Assembly: GCF_000764645.1 (NCBI RefSeq)
Contig: NZ_JRGK01000018.1
Span: forward strand, 1 to 36,603
DNA length: 36,603 nt
Direction of reading: 5' to 3'
DNA from: Aeromonas finlandensis
GTDB taxonomy: Bacteria; Pseudomonadota; Gammaproteobacteria; Enterobacterales; Aeromonadaceae
Shown here: in pieces, positions 15,759-23,804 of the stretch
How positions within the stretch are numbered: the stretch's first letter is position 1
Layout: each line of letters starts with the position of its first letter
Notes under the pieces: model-generated
Seen by the model: the letters and a program-made list of their open reading frames with translations, nothing else
The model's database searches: none
Told to the model about the DNA's origin: nothing
Made by a program: the position numbers and the translations under genes

Positions 15759-18455
15759 ATGAAACTGAAACGTTCTCTACTTGCGTGTGCCGTACTGGCT
15801 GGTCTGGTTGGTATATCCGGTTGTCAAAATGACTCAGATACCGCTGGCGATAACAATAACGAGACCAGCGTCTCCCGTTACGTCAATCCGTTTATCGGCA
15901 CAGGGAATCTGGGCAACACCTACCCCGGTGCCACCACCCCGCACGGCATGGTGCAGCTTTCGCCCAACAACGGCGCCAATGGCTGGGAATATATCTCCGG
16001 CTATTACTACCACGACAACCGCCTCGCCGGGTTTTCTCACACCCACCTCTCGGGGGCCGGAGCCGGGGATCTCAACGATATTCTGGTGATGCCGATCAAC
16101 TCCCGCTCCAATTTCATGCTGAACGAGGGGTCGGCCTCCCTCAATCTGGAGGCCTCCCGTTACAGCCACAAGGATGAAGAGGCGACGGCGGGCTACTACA
16201 AGGTCACTCTGAAGGATTACGGCATCAAGGCCGAGCTGACCGCCTCGGATCGGGTAGGTGTTCATCGCTACACCTTCCCGCAGGATAAAAAATCACAAAT
16301 CGTGGTCAACCTCGGCTTCAAGGTCAACTGGGACTACACCTCAGACTCCTATCTGAAATGGGACAAAACCCACAACCGGATCGAGGGCCATCGCTTCTCT
16401 GACGGCTGGGCCCCCAGCCAGAAAGAGTTCTTCGTGATGGAGTTCGACCAGCCCATCAAAACTATCCGCTTCGCCTACTTCGACAAAGAGCAGAACCGCT
16501 ATATGGATCTGCCGGAAGGCACCACCGAGATCGGCAACGAGACCCGTGGCAAATATCAGTACGCTCGCGCCTATGTGGAGTTTGATACCGCAGATAAGGG
16601 TCTGGCCGTGGAGGCCAAGGTGGCCCTCTCCAACGTCGAGATCGGCCGGGATGGCAACGCTGGCGCCTCCCTCAACATGACCGAAGTGGCCAACATGTCG
16701 TTTGACGATGTCCGTCAGGCCGCCACTAAAAAATGGGAAGATGAGCTGGGCAAGATCCGGGTCAGCGGGGATGAGGAGTACAAGCAGACCTTCTATACCG
16801 CGCTCTACCACACCTATCTGGGCCAGACCATCCACTCCGATCTGGACGGGCGCTACCGCCAGGTGCATCAGGGGCGCAATGCCTACCCGGATGGCAACAC
16901 GCCGTGGGGCGAGCAGATCGACACCCTCAAGGAGTCGGTACGCACCGCCGATGCCAACCGGGATGGCAAAGCGGACTTTACCCGTTACGACACCTTCTCC
17001 CTGTGGGACACCTACCGCGCAGTACAACCCCTCTCGTCACTGCTGGAGCCGGATCGCCTCGCCGATGTGGTGCTCTCCATGCTCTCTTACGCCGAGGAGG
17101 AGTGGATGGACGATCTGGGCAACCTGCGCAAGGGCAGATTGCCGGAGTGGACCTTCAAGGGTAACGAGACCGGCATGATGATGGGGATGCACTCCACCCC
17201 GGTGATCCACGATGTGCTCTCCAAAGGCTCGCTGGACAGACGGATGATCGCCCTGGGCTTCAGCGATGCGGAACGTCAGGAGATCAAGGAGCGACTGGTG
17301 ACTGCCATGATCACCGATGCCCGCGCATCCACCAGCCAGGGGGTCGCCTGGATCAAGGAGTACGAACAGCAGGGCTATGTGCCTGCCCAGTTGCACGACA
17401 CGCCGCCGACCAATGACTGGGAATCACACTCCCCCTTCAAGGATGCCTGGACCTCCTCCTACTCGCTGGAGTACTCCATGGATGACTGGGCGATCGCCCA
17501 ATCGATCAAGGCGGTGTTTGGCGAAAGTGACCCCCGCTATCAGGAGTTTGCCGATCGCTCCAAGAACTGGCAGGCGCAATTTGACTTTGGTGGCAAGCAG
17601 TACAAGGGGTGGTTCAAGGCCCGCGACTACGATGGCAAGTTCATCGATGCCGGTTGGGTCGACCCGAAAACCGGGCGGGCAGTGGGCAAGGATTGGCGCC
17701 CGGACATGTTTAACTGGTCATTCGCCGAGTCCAACGGCTGGCAATACGCCTTCAGCGTGCAGCATGACATCCACGGTCTGGTCGATCTGATGACCCGTTT
17801 CGATCAGACCCAGAATCCTCAGGCCAAACGGGGCGAGCTGTTTGCCAAGCGGCTGGACGAGTACTGGACCACCTACCCGGATCGCAACGCCGGCGACAAC
17901 CAGTTCCCGGTATTCAACACCGGTAACGTGGGTCAGCATGTGCAGGGCAACGAACCGGATATCCATGTGCCCTACCTTTACAACTACGTAGGGCAACCCT
18001 GGAAGGGACAGGCCGCCATCGCGGCAGCCACCAACGTCTGCTACAAGAACACCCCGGACGGCATCTGTGGCAACGATGACTTTGGCACCCTCTCTGCCTG
18101 GTTCGTGTTCCGGGCGCTGGGCTTCTTCCCGGTCAATGCCTCCTCCGGCATCTACGAGATTGGCACCCCCATGTTCGACACCGCCTCGCTCGATGTAGGG
18201 GCTGGCAAACAGTTCACCGTCACGGCCCAGAACGTCAGCCGCGACAACATCTACATCCAGTCTGCTCGCCTCAATGGCAGCGAGTTCAATCGCAGCTACC
18301 TCACCCATGAGGAGATCCTGAGTGGTGGCAAGCTTGAATTCGTCATGGGCGATAGCCCCAACCAGAACTGGGCCAGCCAGCCGGAAGATCTGCCGCCCGC
18401 GCAAGGTATCGGCAACTTCCTGCACGAAGGCGACCTGCCTGCCGGTTCCCGTTAA
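15759..18455 (+). CDS. GH92 family alpha-mannosidase lipoprotein 1
   Basis: An 898-residue predicted lipoprotein with lipobox ISGC at Cys22 and Gln at +2, suggesting outer-membrane sorting. GH92 enzymes are Ca2+-dependent inverting exo-alpha-mannosidases. Family blocks are RYVNPFIGTG, YPGATTPHGMVQLSP, GFSHTHLSGAGAGDLNDILV and the acid-region motif AESNGWQY with Glu657. GNEPDIHVPYLYN follows with Glu732, then GNDDFGTLSAWFVF at 771-784. This copy is the most divergent of the four. It has IH instead of HH in the GNEP block, a DxNxDGxxD loop at 398-406, and an extra C-terminal tail of about 30 residues. It is also the longest. ATG 15759 is chosen over an in-frame GTG at 15747 because it gives a compact signal peptide. 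It heads a run of three closely spaced GH92 genes. Confidence 0.9.
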   Translation: MKLKRSLLACAVLAGLVGISGCQNDSDTAGDNNNETSVSRYVNPFIGTGNLGNTYPGATTPHGMVQLSPNNGANGWEYISGYYYHDNRLAGFSHTHLSGAGAGDLNDILVMPINSRSNFMLNEGSASLNLEASRYSHKDEEATAGYYKVTLKDYGIKAELTASDRVGVHRYTFPQDKKSQIVVNLGFKVNWDYTSDSYLKWDKTHNRIEGHRFSDGWAPSQKEFFVMEFDQPIKTIRFAYFDKEQNRYMDLPEGTTEIGNETRGKYQYARAYVEFDTADKGLAVEAKVALSNVEIGRDGNAGASLNMTEVANMSFDDVRQAATKKWEDELGKIRVSGDEEYKQTFYTALYHTYLGQTIHSDLDGRYRQVHQGRNAYPDGNTPWGEQIDTLKESVRTADANRDGKADFTRYDTFSLWDTYRAVQPLSSLLEPDRLADVVLSMLSYAEEEWMDDLGNLRKGRLPEWTFKGNETGMMMGMHSTPVIHDVLSKGSLDRRMIALGFSDAERQEIKERLVTAMITDARASTSQGVAWIKEYEQQGYVPAQLHDTPPTNDWESHSPFKDAWTSSYSLEYSMDDWAIAQSIKAVFGESDPRYQEFADRSKNWQAQFDFGGKQYKGWFKARDYDGKFIDAGWVDPKTGRAVGKDWRPDMFNWSFAESNGWQYAFSVQHDIHGLVDLMTRFDQTQNPQAKRGELFAKRLDEYWTTYPDRNAGDNQFPVFNTGNVGQHVQGNEPDIHVPYLYNYVGQPWKGQAAIAAATNVCYKNTPDGICGNDDFGTLSAWFVFRALGFFPVNASSGIYEIGTPMFDTASLDVGAGKQFTVTAQNVSRDNIYIQSARLNGSEFNRSYLTHEEILSGGKLEFVMGDSPNQNWASQPEDLPPAQGIGNFLHEGDLPAGSR

Positions 18456-18463
18456 TCACCTTC

Positions 18464-18483
18464 GGGGGAGGGTTCCCTCCCCC
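18464..18483 (+). repeat. Intercistronic hairpin between GH92-1 and GH92-2
   Basis: Perfect nine-bp arms GGGGGAGGG (18464-18472) and CCCTCCCCC (18475-18483), with no T run after it. It lies inside the 54-bp gap between co-oriented genes, so partial termination or 3'-end protection is more likely than full termination. Confidence 0.7.
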
Positions 18484-18509
18484 CTCATCACTCAATAAAT
18501 GGAATGCCC

Positions 18510-20912
18510 ATGTTCAAGCGCAACTTCATCTCCCTTGCCGTTATTGTCGGCCTGACTGGCGGTATCGCCGGCTGTACTGACGAGGAAGAGTCAACCTCGA
18601 TCGAGATCCCCGTTACCCCGATTGTCGACCTGTCAGTGCTCAACTATGTCAATCCCATGATAGGTACCGCCGCCTCCGGCCACACCTTCCCCGGTGCCAC
18701 CCGCCCTGCCGGCATGGTGCAGCTCTCGCCGGATACCTTTATTGGCTCCAACACCGATCATGAGAGCGGGCTCAACCCCTGGCACTCAGCCTCCGGCTAC
18801 TGGGACTCCTCCAATTACCTCACGGGCGAGATCGTCGCGACCGATGTCCCGCTCTACGGCTTCTCCCATACCCATCTCTCCGGCACCGGCGCCACCGATC
18901 TGGGCGACATTCTGGTACTGCCCTACGCCGAGATGGCCGACGCCCAGATAAACGCCTTTGACAAAACCAACGAGCAAGCCAGCGCCGGTTATTACAAAAC
19001 CAGGCTGAACAAAGGGGGGATTGAGGTTGAGTTGACCACCACCAAACGGGTCGGTTTGCACAAGTACACCTTTGCCAAGGGGGCGGATCGCAATGTGAAA
19101 TTCGATCTGGGCCACACCCTGCTGAACAACAACGGCCAGTCGCTCAAAAACAAAATCGAAGTGGTGGATGAGTACACCCTTCGCGGCCGCAAAACCTCCA
19201 CTGGCTGGTTCCAGGGCCAGAACCATCAGGGCCAGAACATCTTCTTCTACGCCAAATTCAGCCAGCCAGTGGCCAAGGCCATGCTGGGCGAGCAGGACAA
19301 GATGCCGACCCGGGAGATGCGCCCCAACAGCGTCTATCAAGGGGATGACCTGACCGCCTACCTCAATTTTGGCCAGGGTGACCAACCGCTCGAGATCCGG
19401 GTCGGCATCTCGGCGGTGAGCTGGCAAGGGGCGCAGAAAAATCTGGAGGCCGAAGCCCCCACCTTTGACTTTGCCAAGGTGAAAGCCGAGGCCGAATATG
19501 CCTGGGCCGACAAGCTGACCAAGATCCGCGCGCAGGGCGGCACGCAGACCGAGAAGACCAACTTCTACACCGCCCTCTACCACATGATGATCGCCCCCAT
19601 CGAGCTCTTCGACGTGGATGGCAAGTATCTTGATATGCAGGGCACCCTGCGCACCCTGCAGCCTGGCGATACCCCCAACTACTCCATCTACTCGACCTGG
19701 GACACCTTCCGCGCCGTTCACCCCATGTGGACCATCATGGACCCGCCGCAGGCGACCCTCTACGCCAAGGATCTGATCCGCAAATCCAACGTGGAGTTCG
19801 GCCTGCTGCCCAAGTGGGAAGGGCACGGCTCGGAAACCGGCACCATGATCGGCTACCCCTCGGCGGCCATCCTTGCCGATGCAGTGACCAAGGGGCTGAT
19901 CGATGCGCAAGAGGCGCTGCAAGCCTCGGTCAAATCGGCACACTACCGGCCTGCCGATTACCCGCAGATCCATGACGACATTCTGAGCTCGCTGATGGCC
20001 GGTCAGCTCAGCTATCACGAGAAAGAGCAGTGCGTCCGTTATCCCAACTGGAACTCGGTCTCCTACTCGCTGGAGTTCTCTTTCTACGACTGGACCATCG
20101 CCGAGATGGCGAAAGCCGCGGGGGACATGACCACCTATCAAGAGTTCAAGGCGCGCTCCTACAACTCCCTCAAGCATTGGGATCCCCAGGCTGGCAATGC
20201 CGATGGCAAGGGCTTCTTCGTGCCGACCGAGCTGAAAAACGGTGATCCGTGCGCCCTGAAATACGCGGCGGCCGATTTCGATCCCTACAAGTCGGATGCC
20301 TTCTACTACACCGAGGGCAACGCCTGGCAGTGGCAGTGGTCCTTCATGCAGGATCTCGACAAGCTGACCGAGATCATGGGCGGCCAGCAGGGGCTGAACG
20401 ACAAGCTTAACAACCTGTTCAACGCCGATCCCAACGGGGGTGAGGCACATCAGGACATGACCGGTTACATCGGGCAGTACATTCACGGCAACGAGCCCTC
20501 CCACCACGTCATCTATCTCTACAACCGCACCGCCCAGCCCTGGAAAGCGCAGGAGTACCTCGACCGGGTCTACAAGGAGTTCTACAAAACCACCCCGGAT
20601 GGTCTGATCGGCAATGAAGACGTCGGCCAGATGTCGGCTTGGTACATCATGAGCGCCATGGGCTTTTATCAAATCGCCCCGGGCGACCCGACCTACACCA
20701 TCGGTCGTCCCATCTTTGACAAGGTCACCATCAACCTGCCCAACGGTCAGTTCAACGTGGTGGCGCAGAACAATGGTCCGGACAACCTCTATGTCAAAGA
20801 GGTCACCATCAATGGCAAGCCACTCAACCAGTACAACACCTTCGCCCACAGCGAGATCCGTCCCGGTGGTGAACTGCGTTTTGTGATGACCAACCAGAAA
20901 CCAACCCCGTAA
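18510..20912 (+). CDS. GH92 family alpha-mannosidase lipoprotein 2
   Basis: An 800-residue predicted lipoprotein; the signal peptide MFKRNFISLAVIVG ends in the lipobox IAGC, with Thr at +2. Family blocks are NYVNPMIGTAASGHTFPGAT, GFSHTHLSGTGATDLGDILV, YTEGNAWQWQW with the probable general acid Glu602, GNEPSHHVIYLYN with Glu662, and IGNEDVGQMSAWYIMSAMGF with Asp704. Between the first two blocks it has an insertion rich in Ser, Asn and aromatic residues (about 90-125) that is absent from the other copies and likely shapes the substrate pocket. ATG 18510 is chosen over ATG 18504 because GGA lies about 7 bp before it and the N-terminus MFK matches copies 3 and 4. Probable operon with GH92-1 and GH92-3. 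Confidence 0.9.
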   Translation: MFKRNFISLAVIVGLTGGIAGCTDEEESTSIEIPVTPIVDLSVLNYVNPMIGTAASGHTFPGATRPAGMVQLSPDTFIGSNTDHESGLNPWHSASGYWDSSNYLTGEIVATDVPLYGFSHTHLSGTGATDLGDILVLPYAEMADAQINAFDKTNEQASAGYYKTRLNKGGIEVELTTTKRVGLHKYTFAKGADRNVKFDLGHTLLNNNGQSLKNKIEVVDEYTLRGRKTSTGWFQGQNHQGQNIFFYAKFSQPVAKAMLGEQDKMPTREMRPNSVYQGDDLTAYLNFGQGDQPLEIRVGISAVSWQGAQKNLEAEAPTFDFAKVKAEAEYAWADKLTKIRAQGGTQTEKTNFYTALYHMMIAPIELFDVDGKYLDMQGTLRTLQPGDTPNYSIYSTWDTFRAVHPMWTIMDPPQATLYAKDLIRKSNVEFGLLPKWEGHGSETGTMIGYPSAAILADAVTKGLIDAQEALQASVKSAHYRPADYPQIHDDILSSLMAGQLSYHEKEQCVRYPNWNSVSYSLEFSFYDWTIAEMAKAAGDMTTYQEFKARSYNSLKHWDPQAGNADGKGFFVPTELKNGDPCALKYAAADFDPYKSDAFYYTEGNAWQWQWSFMQDLDKLTEIMGGQQGLNDKLNNLFNADPNGGEAHQDMTGYIGQYIHGNEPSHHVIYLYNRTAQPWKAQEYLDRVYKEFYKTTPDGLIGNEDVGQMSAWYIMSAMGFYQIAPGDPTYTIGRPIFDKVTINLPNGQFNVVAQNNGPDNLYVKEVTINGKPLNQYNTFAHSEIRPGGELRFVMTNQKPTP

Positions 20913-20920
20913 CGCCACCC

Positions 20921-20944
20921 GCGGCAAGCCACCCGGCTTGCCGC
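20921..20944 (+). repeat. Intercistronic hairpin between GH92-2 and GH92-3
   Basis: Perfect ten-bp arms GCGGCAAGCC (20921-20930) and GGCTTGCCGC (20935-20944) with loop ACCC. No T run follows; the next ribosome-binding site is about 20 bp downstream. Confidence 0.75.
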
Positions 20945-20974
20945 GTGTTCATATCCGGTATTCAGGAGCAACAG

Positions 20975-23497
20975 ATGTTCAAACCCCACAAGCTGGCCAT
21001 CATGGTGACCGCCCTGCTTGGTCTTTATGGCTGCAACGCAAACGATGACACCACCGACGATGCGCGCCCCGACAACCCCTTGCAGGTGCTGCAATATGTC
21101 GATCCCCTGATCGGCACCGATGGGCTGGGCAATGTCAATCCGGCCCCCGTCATGCCGGAAGGGATGATCCAGCCGGGCCCGGATAACTGGAACCCGGCCA
21201 ACTGGAATGGCAAGGGCTCCCCTTCCGACTACCACCACCATCTGGCCAAGCTTTCCGGCTTCAGCAGCACCCATATCTCGGGGGCTGGCAAGGGGGATCT
21301 CAATGATTTCGCCTTCTTGCCCTTCACCGGCAGCAATACCAACCCGGTCACCATCAACAAGCCGAGCGAGCTGTCGGAGGTGGGCTATTACAAAGCCGAT
21401 CTGGTGGAGACCGGCATCAAGGCCGAACTCACCGCCACCCAGCGGGTCGCCTTCCACCGTTACAGCTATCCGGCGGGGGAAGATCGCAAAGTCCAGCTCG
21501 ATCTGCAGCACGAGCTGCTGGAGCAGTACGGTAACCACTCCCGCAACATTTACTTCAAGCGGGTGAGCGATAACGCCATTGCCGGGGCCAGAACCAGCAA
21601 CGAGTGGGGGCAGTGGCAAACGGTCTTTTTCTACGCCGAATTTTCCGAGCCGTTTGTGGAGCAGACCCTCTATGTCGATGGCAAACTGAGCAGCGACACC
21701 GAGGTGGGGCTGGCCGATTACATCGGGTATGGCGAAACCCGGCCCCGGGTGCGGGATGTGGTGACCCAGCTCAACTTTGCCAAAGGGGAGCAGCCCATCA
21801 CCATGAAGATGGCGATCTCGGGCACCGGCATTGAGGGGGCCATGACCAACCTGCGTGCCGATGAACATGGCTACCGCTTCGATCAGGTCGTGCAGGAGAA
21901 CAAGCAGGCATGGGCGAACGTGCTCAATAAATTCACCCTGGAGGGGGGGAGTGATGCCGACAAGACGCTCTTTTACACCTCCCTCTATCGCACCTACATC
22001 GCCCCCTTCGTCTATCAGGATGTGGATGGCCACTATCGTGGGATGGATGGCAAGGTGCATCAGGCCAAGCCGGGCTTTACCAACTACTCGGTCTACTCCA
22101 TGTGGGACACCTTCCGCGCCGCCCACCCGTTGAAGACCATCATCGAAAAAGATCGCGCCATCGACTATGTGCACGACCTGCTCAACAAATATAAAACCGG
22201 CGGCATCATGCCCAAATGGGAGCTGCACTCCGACTATACCGGCGAGATGGTCGGCTACCCGGCGGTCTCCATCATCGCCGACGTCATCGTCAAATACCCG
22301 GGTGAGTTTTCGCCAGAAGAGATAAAGCTGGCGCTGCAGGCGGCCAACGTCTCCGCCAACTTTGACCTCGAATTGACCAAATCCTGGGTGCCCTATCAGG
22401 ATCCCTGGAACGGCGACAAACGCTTCACCGTGATGACCCGTCACGGCCAGTATGCCGAGCAGCACGGCTATGTCCCCGCCAACGTCAAACTCAAGCCGGA
22501 AGAGGGGGGCATGGCGCAGGACAAGTACGATGAGCTGGTCAACGAGTCCGTTTCCTACGGAGTCGAGAATGCCTACTACGACTGGTGCATCGCCCAGCTG
22601 GCCCGACTGGCGGGCGACAAATCCGCCGAGAACCGCTATCTGGCCCGGGCCACCACCTGGCGCGCCTATTTTGATTACAACCCGGCACAATATGGCAAAT
22701 ATGGTTCGACCGGCTTTATGCGCCCCAAAAATTACGATGGTAGCTGGGTCAACAACTACCCCTCCTGCGCCATCGACAAAAACGGCGACCCGGTTACGCC
22801 ACCACAAGGTTGCGACATCAACGACAGCAGCCGTTATGACACCTTCTGGCCCTATCGTGCCGAGCACCGGGGACAGGACTTTACCGAAGGCAACACCTGG
22901 CAGTGGAGCTGGTTTGTTCCCCACGATATCGAGGGGCTCAAAGAGGCGATGGGGGGCGAGGAGGGATTCCGGAAAAATCTGGATGCCCTCTTCACCGCCA
23001 ACTCCAACGCCGATACCTCGCAGGGGGATATGACCGGCTATATCGGGCAGTTCGTGATGGGTAACGAGCCGGATCACCATGTCCCCTACCTCTATAACTG
23101 GACCAAGGAGCCGTGGAAAACCCAGGAGTATGTGGATCAGGCGGTGCGCAGCTTCTTCCACCCGACCACCACCGGCCTGATTGGCAATGAGGACGTGGGG
23201 CAAATGTCGGCCTGGTACATCATGAGTGCGCTTGGCTTCTATCAGGTCACGCCGGGGCTCCCGGTCTACACCATAGGTCGGCCGCTGTTTGACAAGGTGA
23301 CGATGGATATTGATGGCGGGAAATTCACCGTGATCGCCGAAAACAATGGCCCCAAAAATATCTATGTGGAATCCGTCACCATCAATGGCAAACCGTTGGG
23401 GGAAAACCTGACGTTCAACCACAGCGATATTCGGGCAGGCGGTGAGTTGAAATTTATCATGACGGCGCAAAAACCGACCCGCTCAGATAATAAATAA
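20975..23497 (+). CDS. GH92 family alpha-mannosidase lipoprotein 3
   Basis: An 840-residue predicted lipoprotein with lipobox LYGC and Asn at +2. Late GH92 motifs are standard: FTEGNTWQWSW with Glu638, MGNEPDHHVPYLYNW with Glu698 and IGNEDVGQMSAWYIMSALGF with Asp740. The early substrate-side motifs deviate. Where copies 2 and 4 have HTFPG and GFSHTHLSG, this one has NVNPAPVMPEGMIQPGP and GFSSTHISGAG, with an Asn/Trp-rich loop between. A different linkage or aglycone preference is therefore likely. CAGGAG precedes ATG 20975; the frame is open further upstream but without a better start. A strong terminator follows, so copies 1 to 3 appear to form one operon and copy 4 another. Confidence 0.9.
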   Translation: MFKPHKLAIMVTALLGLYGCNANDDTTDDARPDNPLQVLQYVDPLIGTDGLGNVNPAPVMPEGMIQPGPDNWNPANWNGKGSPSDYHHHLAKLSGFSSTHISGAGKGDLNDFAFLPFTGSNTNPVTINKPSELSEVGYYKADLVETGIKAELTATQRVAFHRYSYPAGEDRKVQLDLQHELLEQYGNHSRNIYFKRVSDNAIAGARTSNEWGQWQTVFFYAEFSEPFVEQTLYVDGKLSSDTEVGLADYIGYGETRPRVRDVVTQLNFAKGEQPITMKMAISGTGIEGAMTNLRADEHGYRFDQVVQENKQAWANVLNKFTLEGGSDADKTLFYTSLYRTYIAPFVYQDVDGHYRGMDGKVHQAKPGFTNYSVYSMWDTFRAAHPLKTIIEKDRAIDYVHDLLNKYKTGGIMPKWELHSDYTGEMVGYPAVSIIADVIVKYPGEFSPEEIKLALQAANVSANFDLELTKSWVPYQDPWNGDKRFTVMTRHGQYAEQHGYVPANVKLKPEEGGMAQDKYDELVNESVSYGVENAYYDWCIAQLARLAGDKSAENRYLARATTWRAYFDYNPAQYGKYGSTGFMRPKNYDGSWVNNYPSCAIDKNGDPVTPPQGCDINDSSRYDTFWPYRAEHRGQDFTEGNTWQWSWFVPHDIEGLKEAMGGEEGFRKNLDALFTANSNADTSQGDMTGYIGQFVMGNEPDHHVPYLYNWTKEPWKTQEYVDQAVRSFFHPTTTGLIGNEDVGQMSAWYIMSALGFYQVTPGLPVYTIGRPLFDKVTMDIDGGKFTVIAENNGPKNIYVESVTINGKPLGENLTFNHSDIRAGGELKFIMTAQKPTRSDNK

Positions 23498-23523
23498 CCA
23501 TCATCCATTGCCAATATATGTTC

Positions 23524-23553
23524 AGGCCCAAAGCTTCCTTTGGGCCTCTTTTT
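23524..23553 (+). terminator. Terminator after GH92-3
   Basis: Ten-bp perfect stem AGGCCCAAAG (23524-23533) / CTTTGGGCCT (23538-23547), loop CTTC, followed by CTTTTT. It separates the first three GH92 genes from the fourth. Confidence 0.92.
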
Positions 23554-23804
23554 GGCTGGGCTCACAAAAACACTCAAAAAATATAACGTTCTGTATCACA
23601 TGATACGCGGATCACAAACAGACAGCCTTGTCACAAAAGTCTAGTGAATGACACTTTTTTACTCTGTCGATGAAACTGGGGGCATGGGAATAATAGCAGT
23701 CGCCGGGGTCAATGCCACCGAGCCTGAATATTGCTCAGGCACCACTCCGGCATCAGAAAAATAGATCCTGACTGCTCACCCCCTACCCGATGGAGCCGTT
23801 CCAT
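23554..23804 (+). promoter_or_regulatory. Upstream control region of GH92-4
   Basis: About 250 bp with a 14-bp dyad GTATCA-CA-TGATAC (23593-23606). An overlapping CRP-like site TGATA-CGCGGA-TCACA (23601-23616) has one perfect and one degenerate half. A small hairpin GCCTGA/TCAGGC lies at 23722-23740. GGAG at 23792-23795 serves the start. A promoter is expected because a terminator precedes the region, but no convincing -35/-10 pair stands out. Confidence 0.45.

Noticed and set aside
18786..23470. Two very long minus-strand open frames (over 700 and nearly 900 codons) opposite GH92-2 and GH92-3.
   Set aside because: They are antisense to GH92 genes with clear family motifs; the repeated GVxIH- and LxVGG-like sequence is the shadow of GC-rich codons, and the two frames resemble each other only because the sense genes do.
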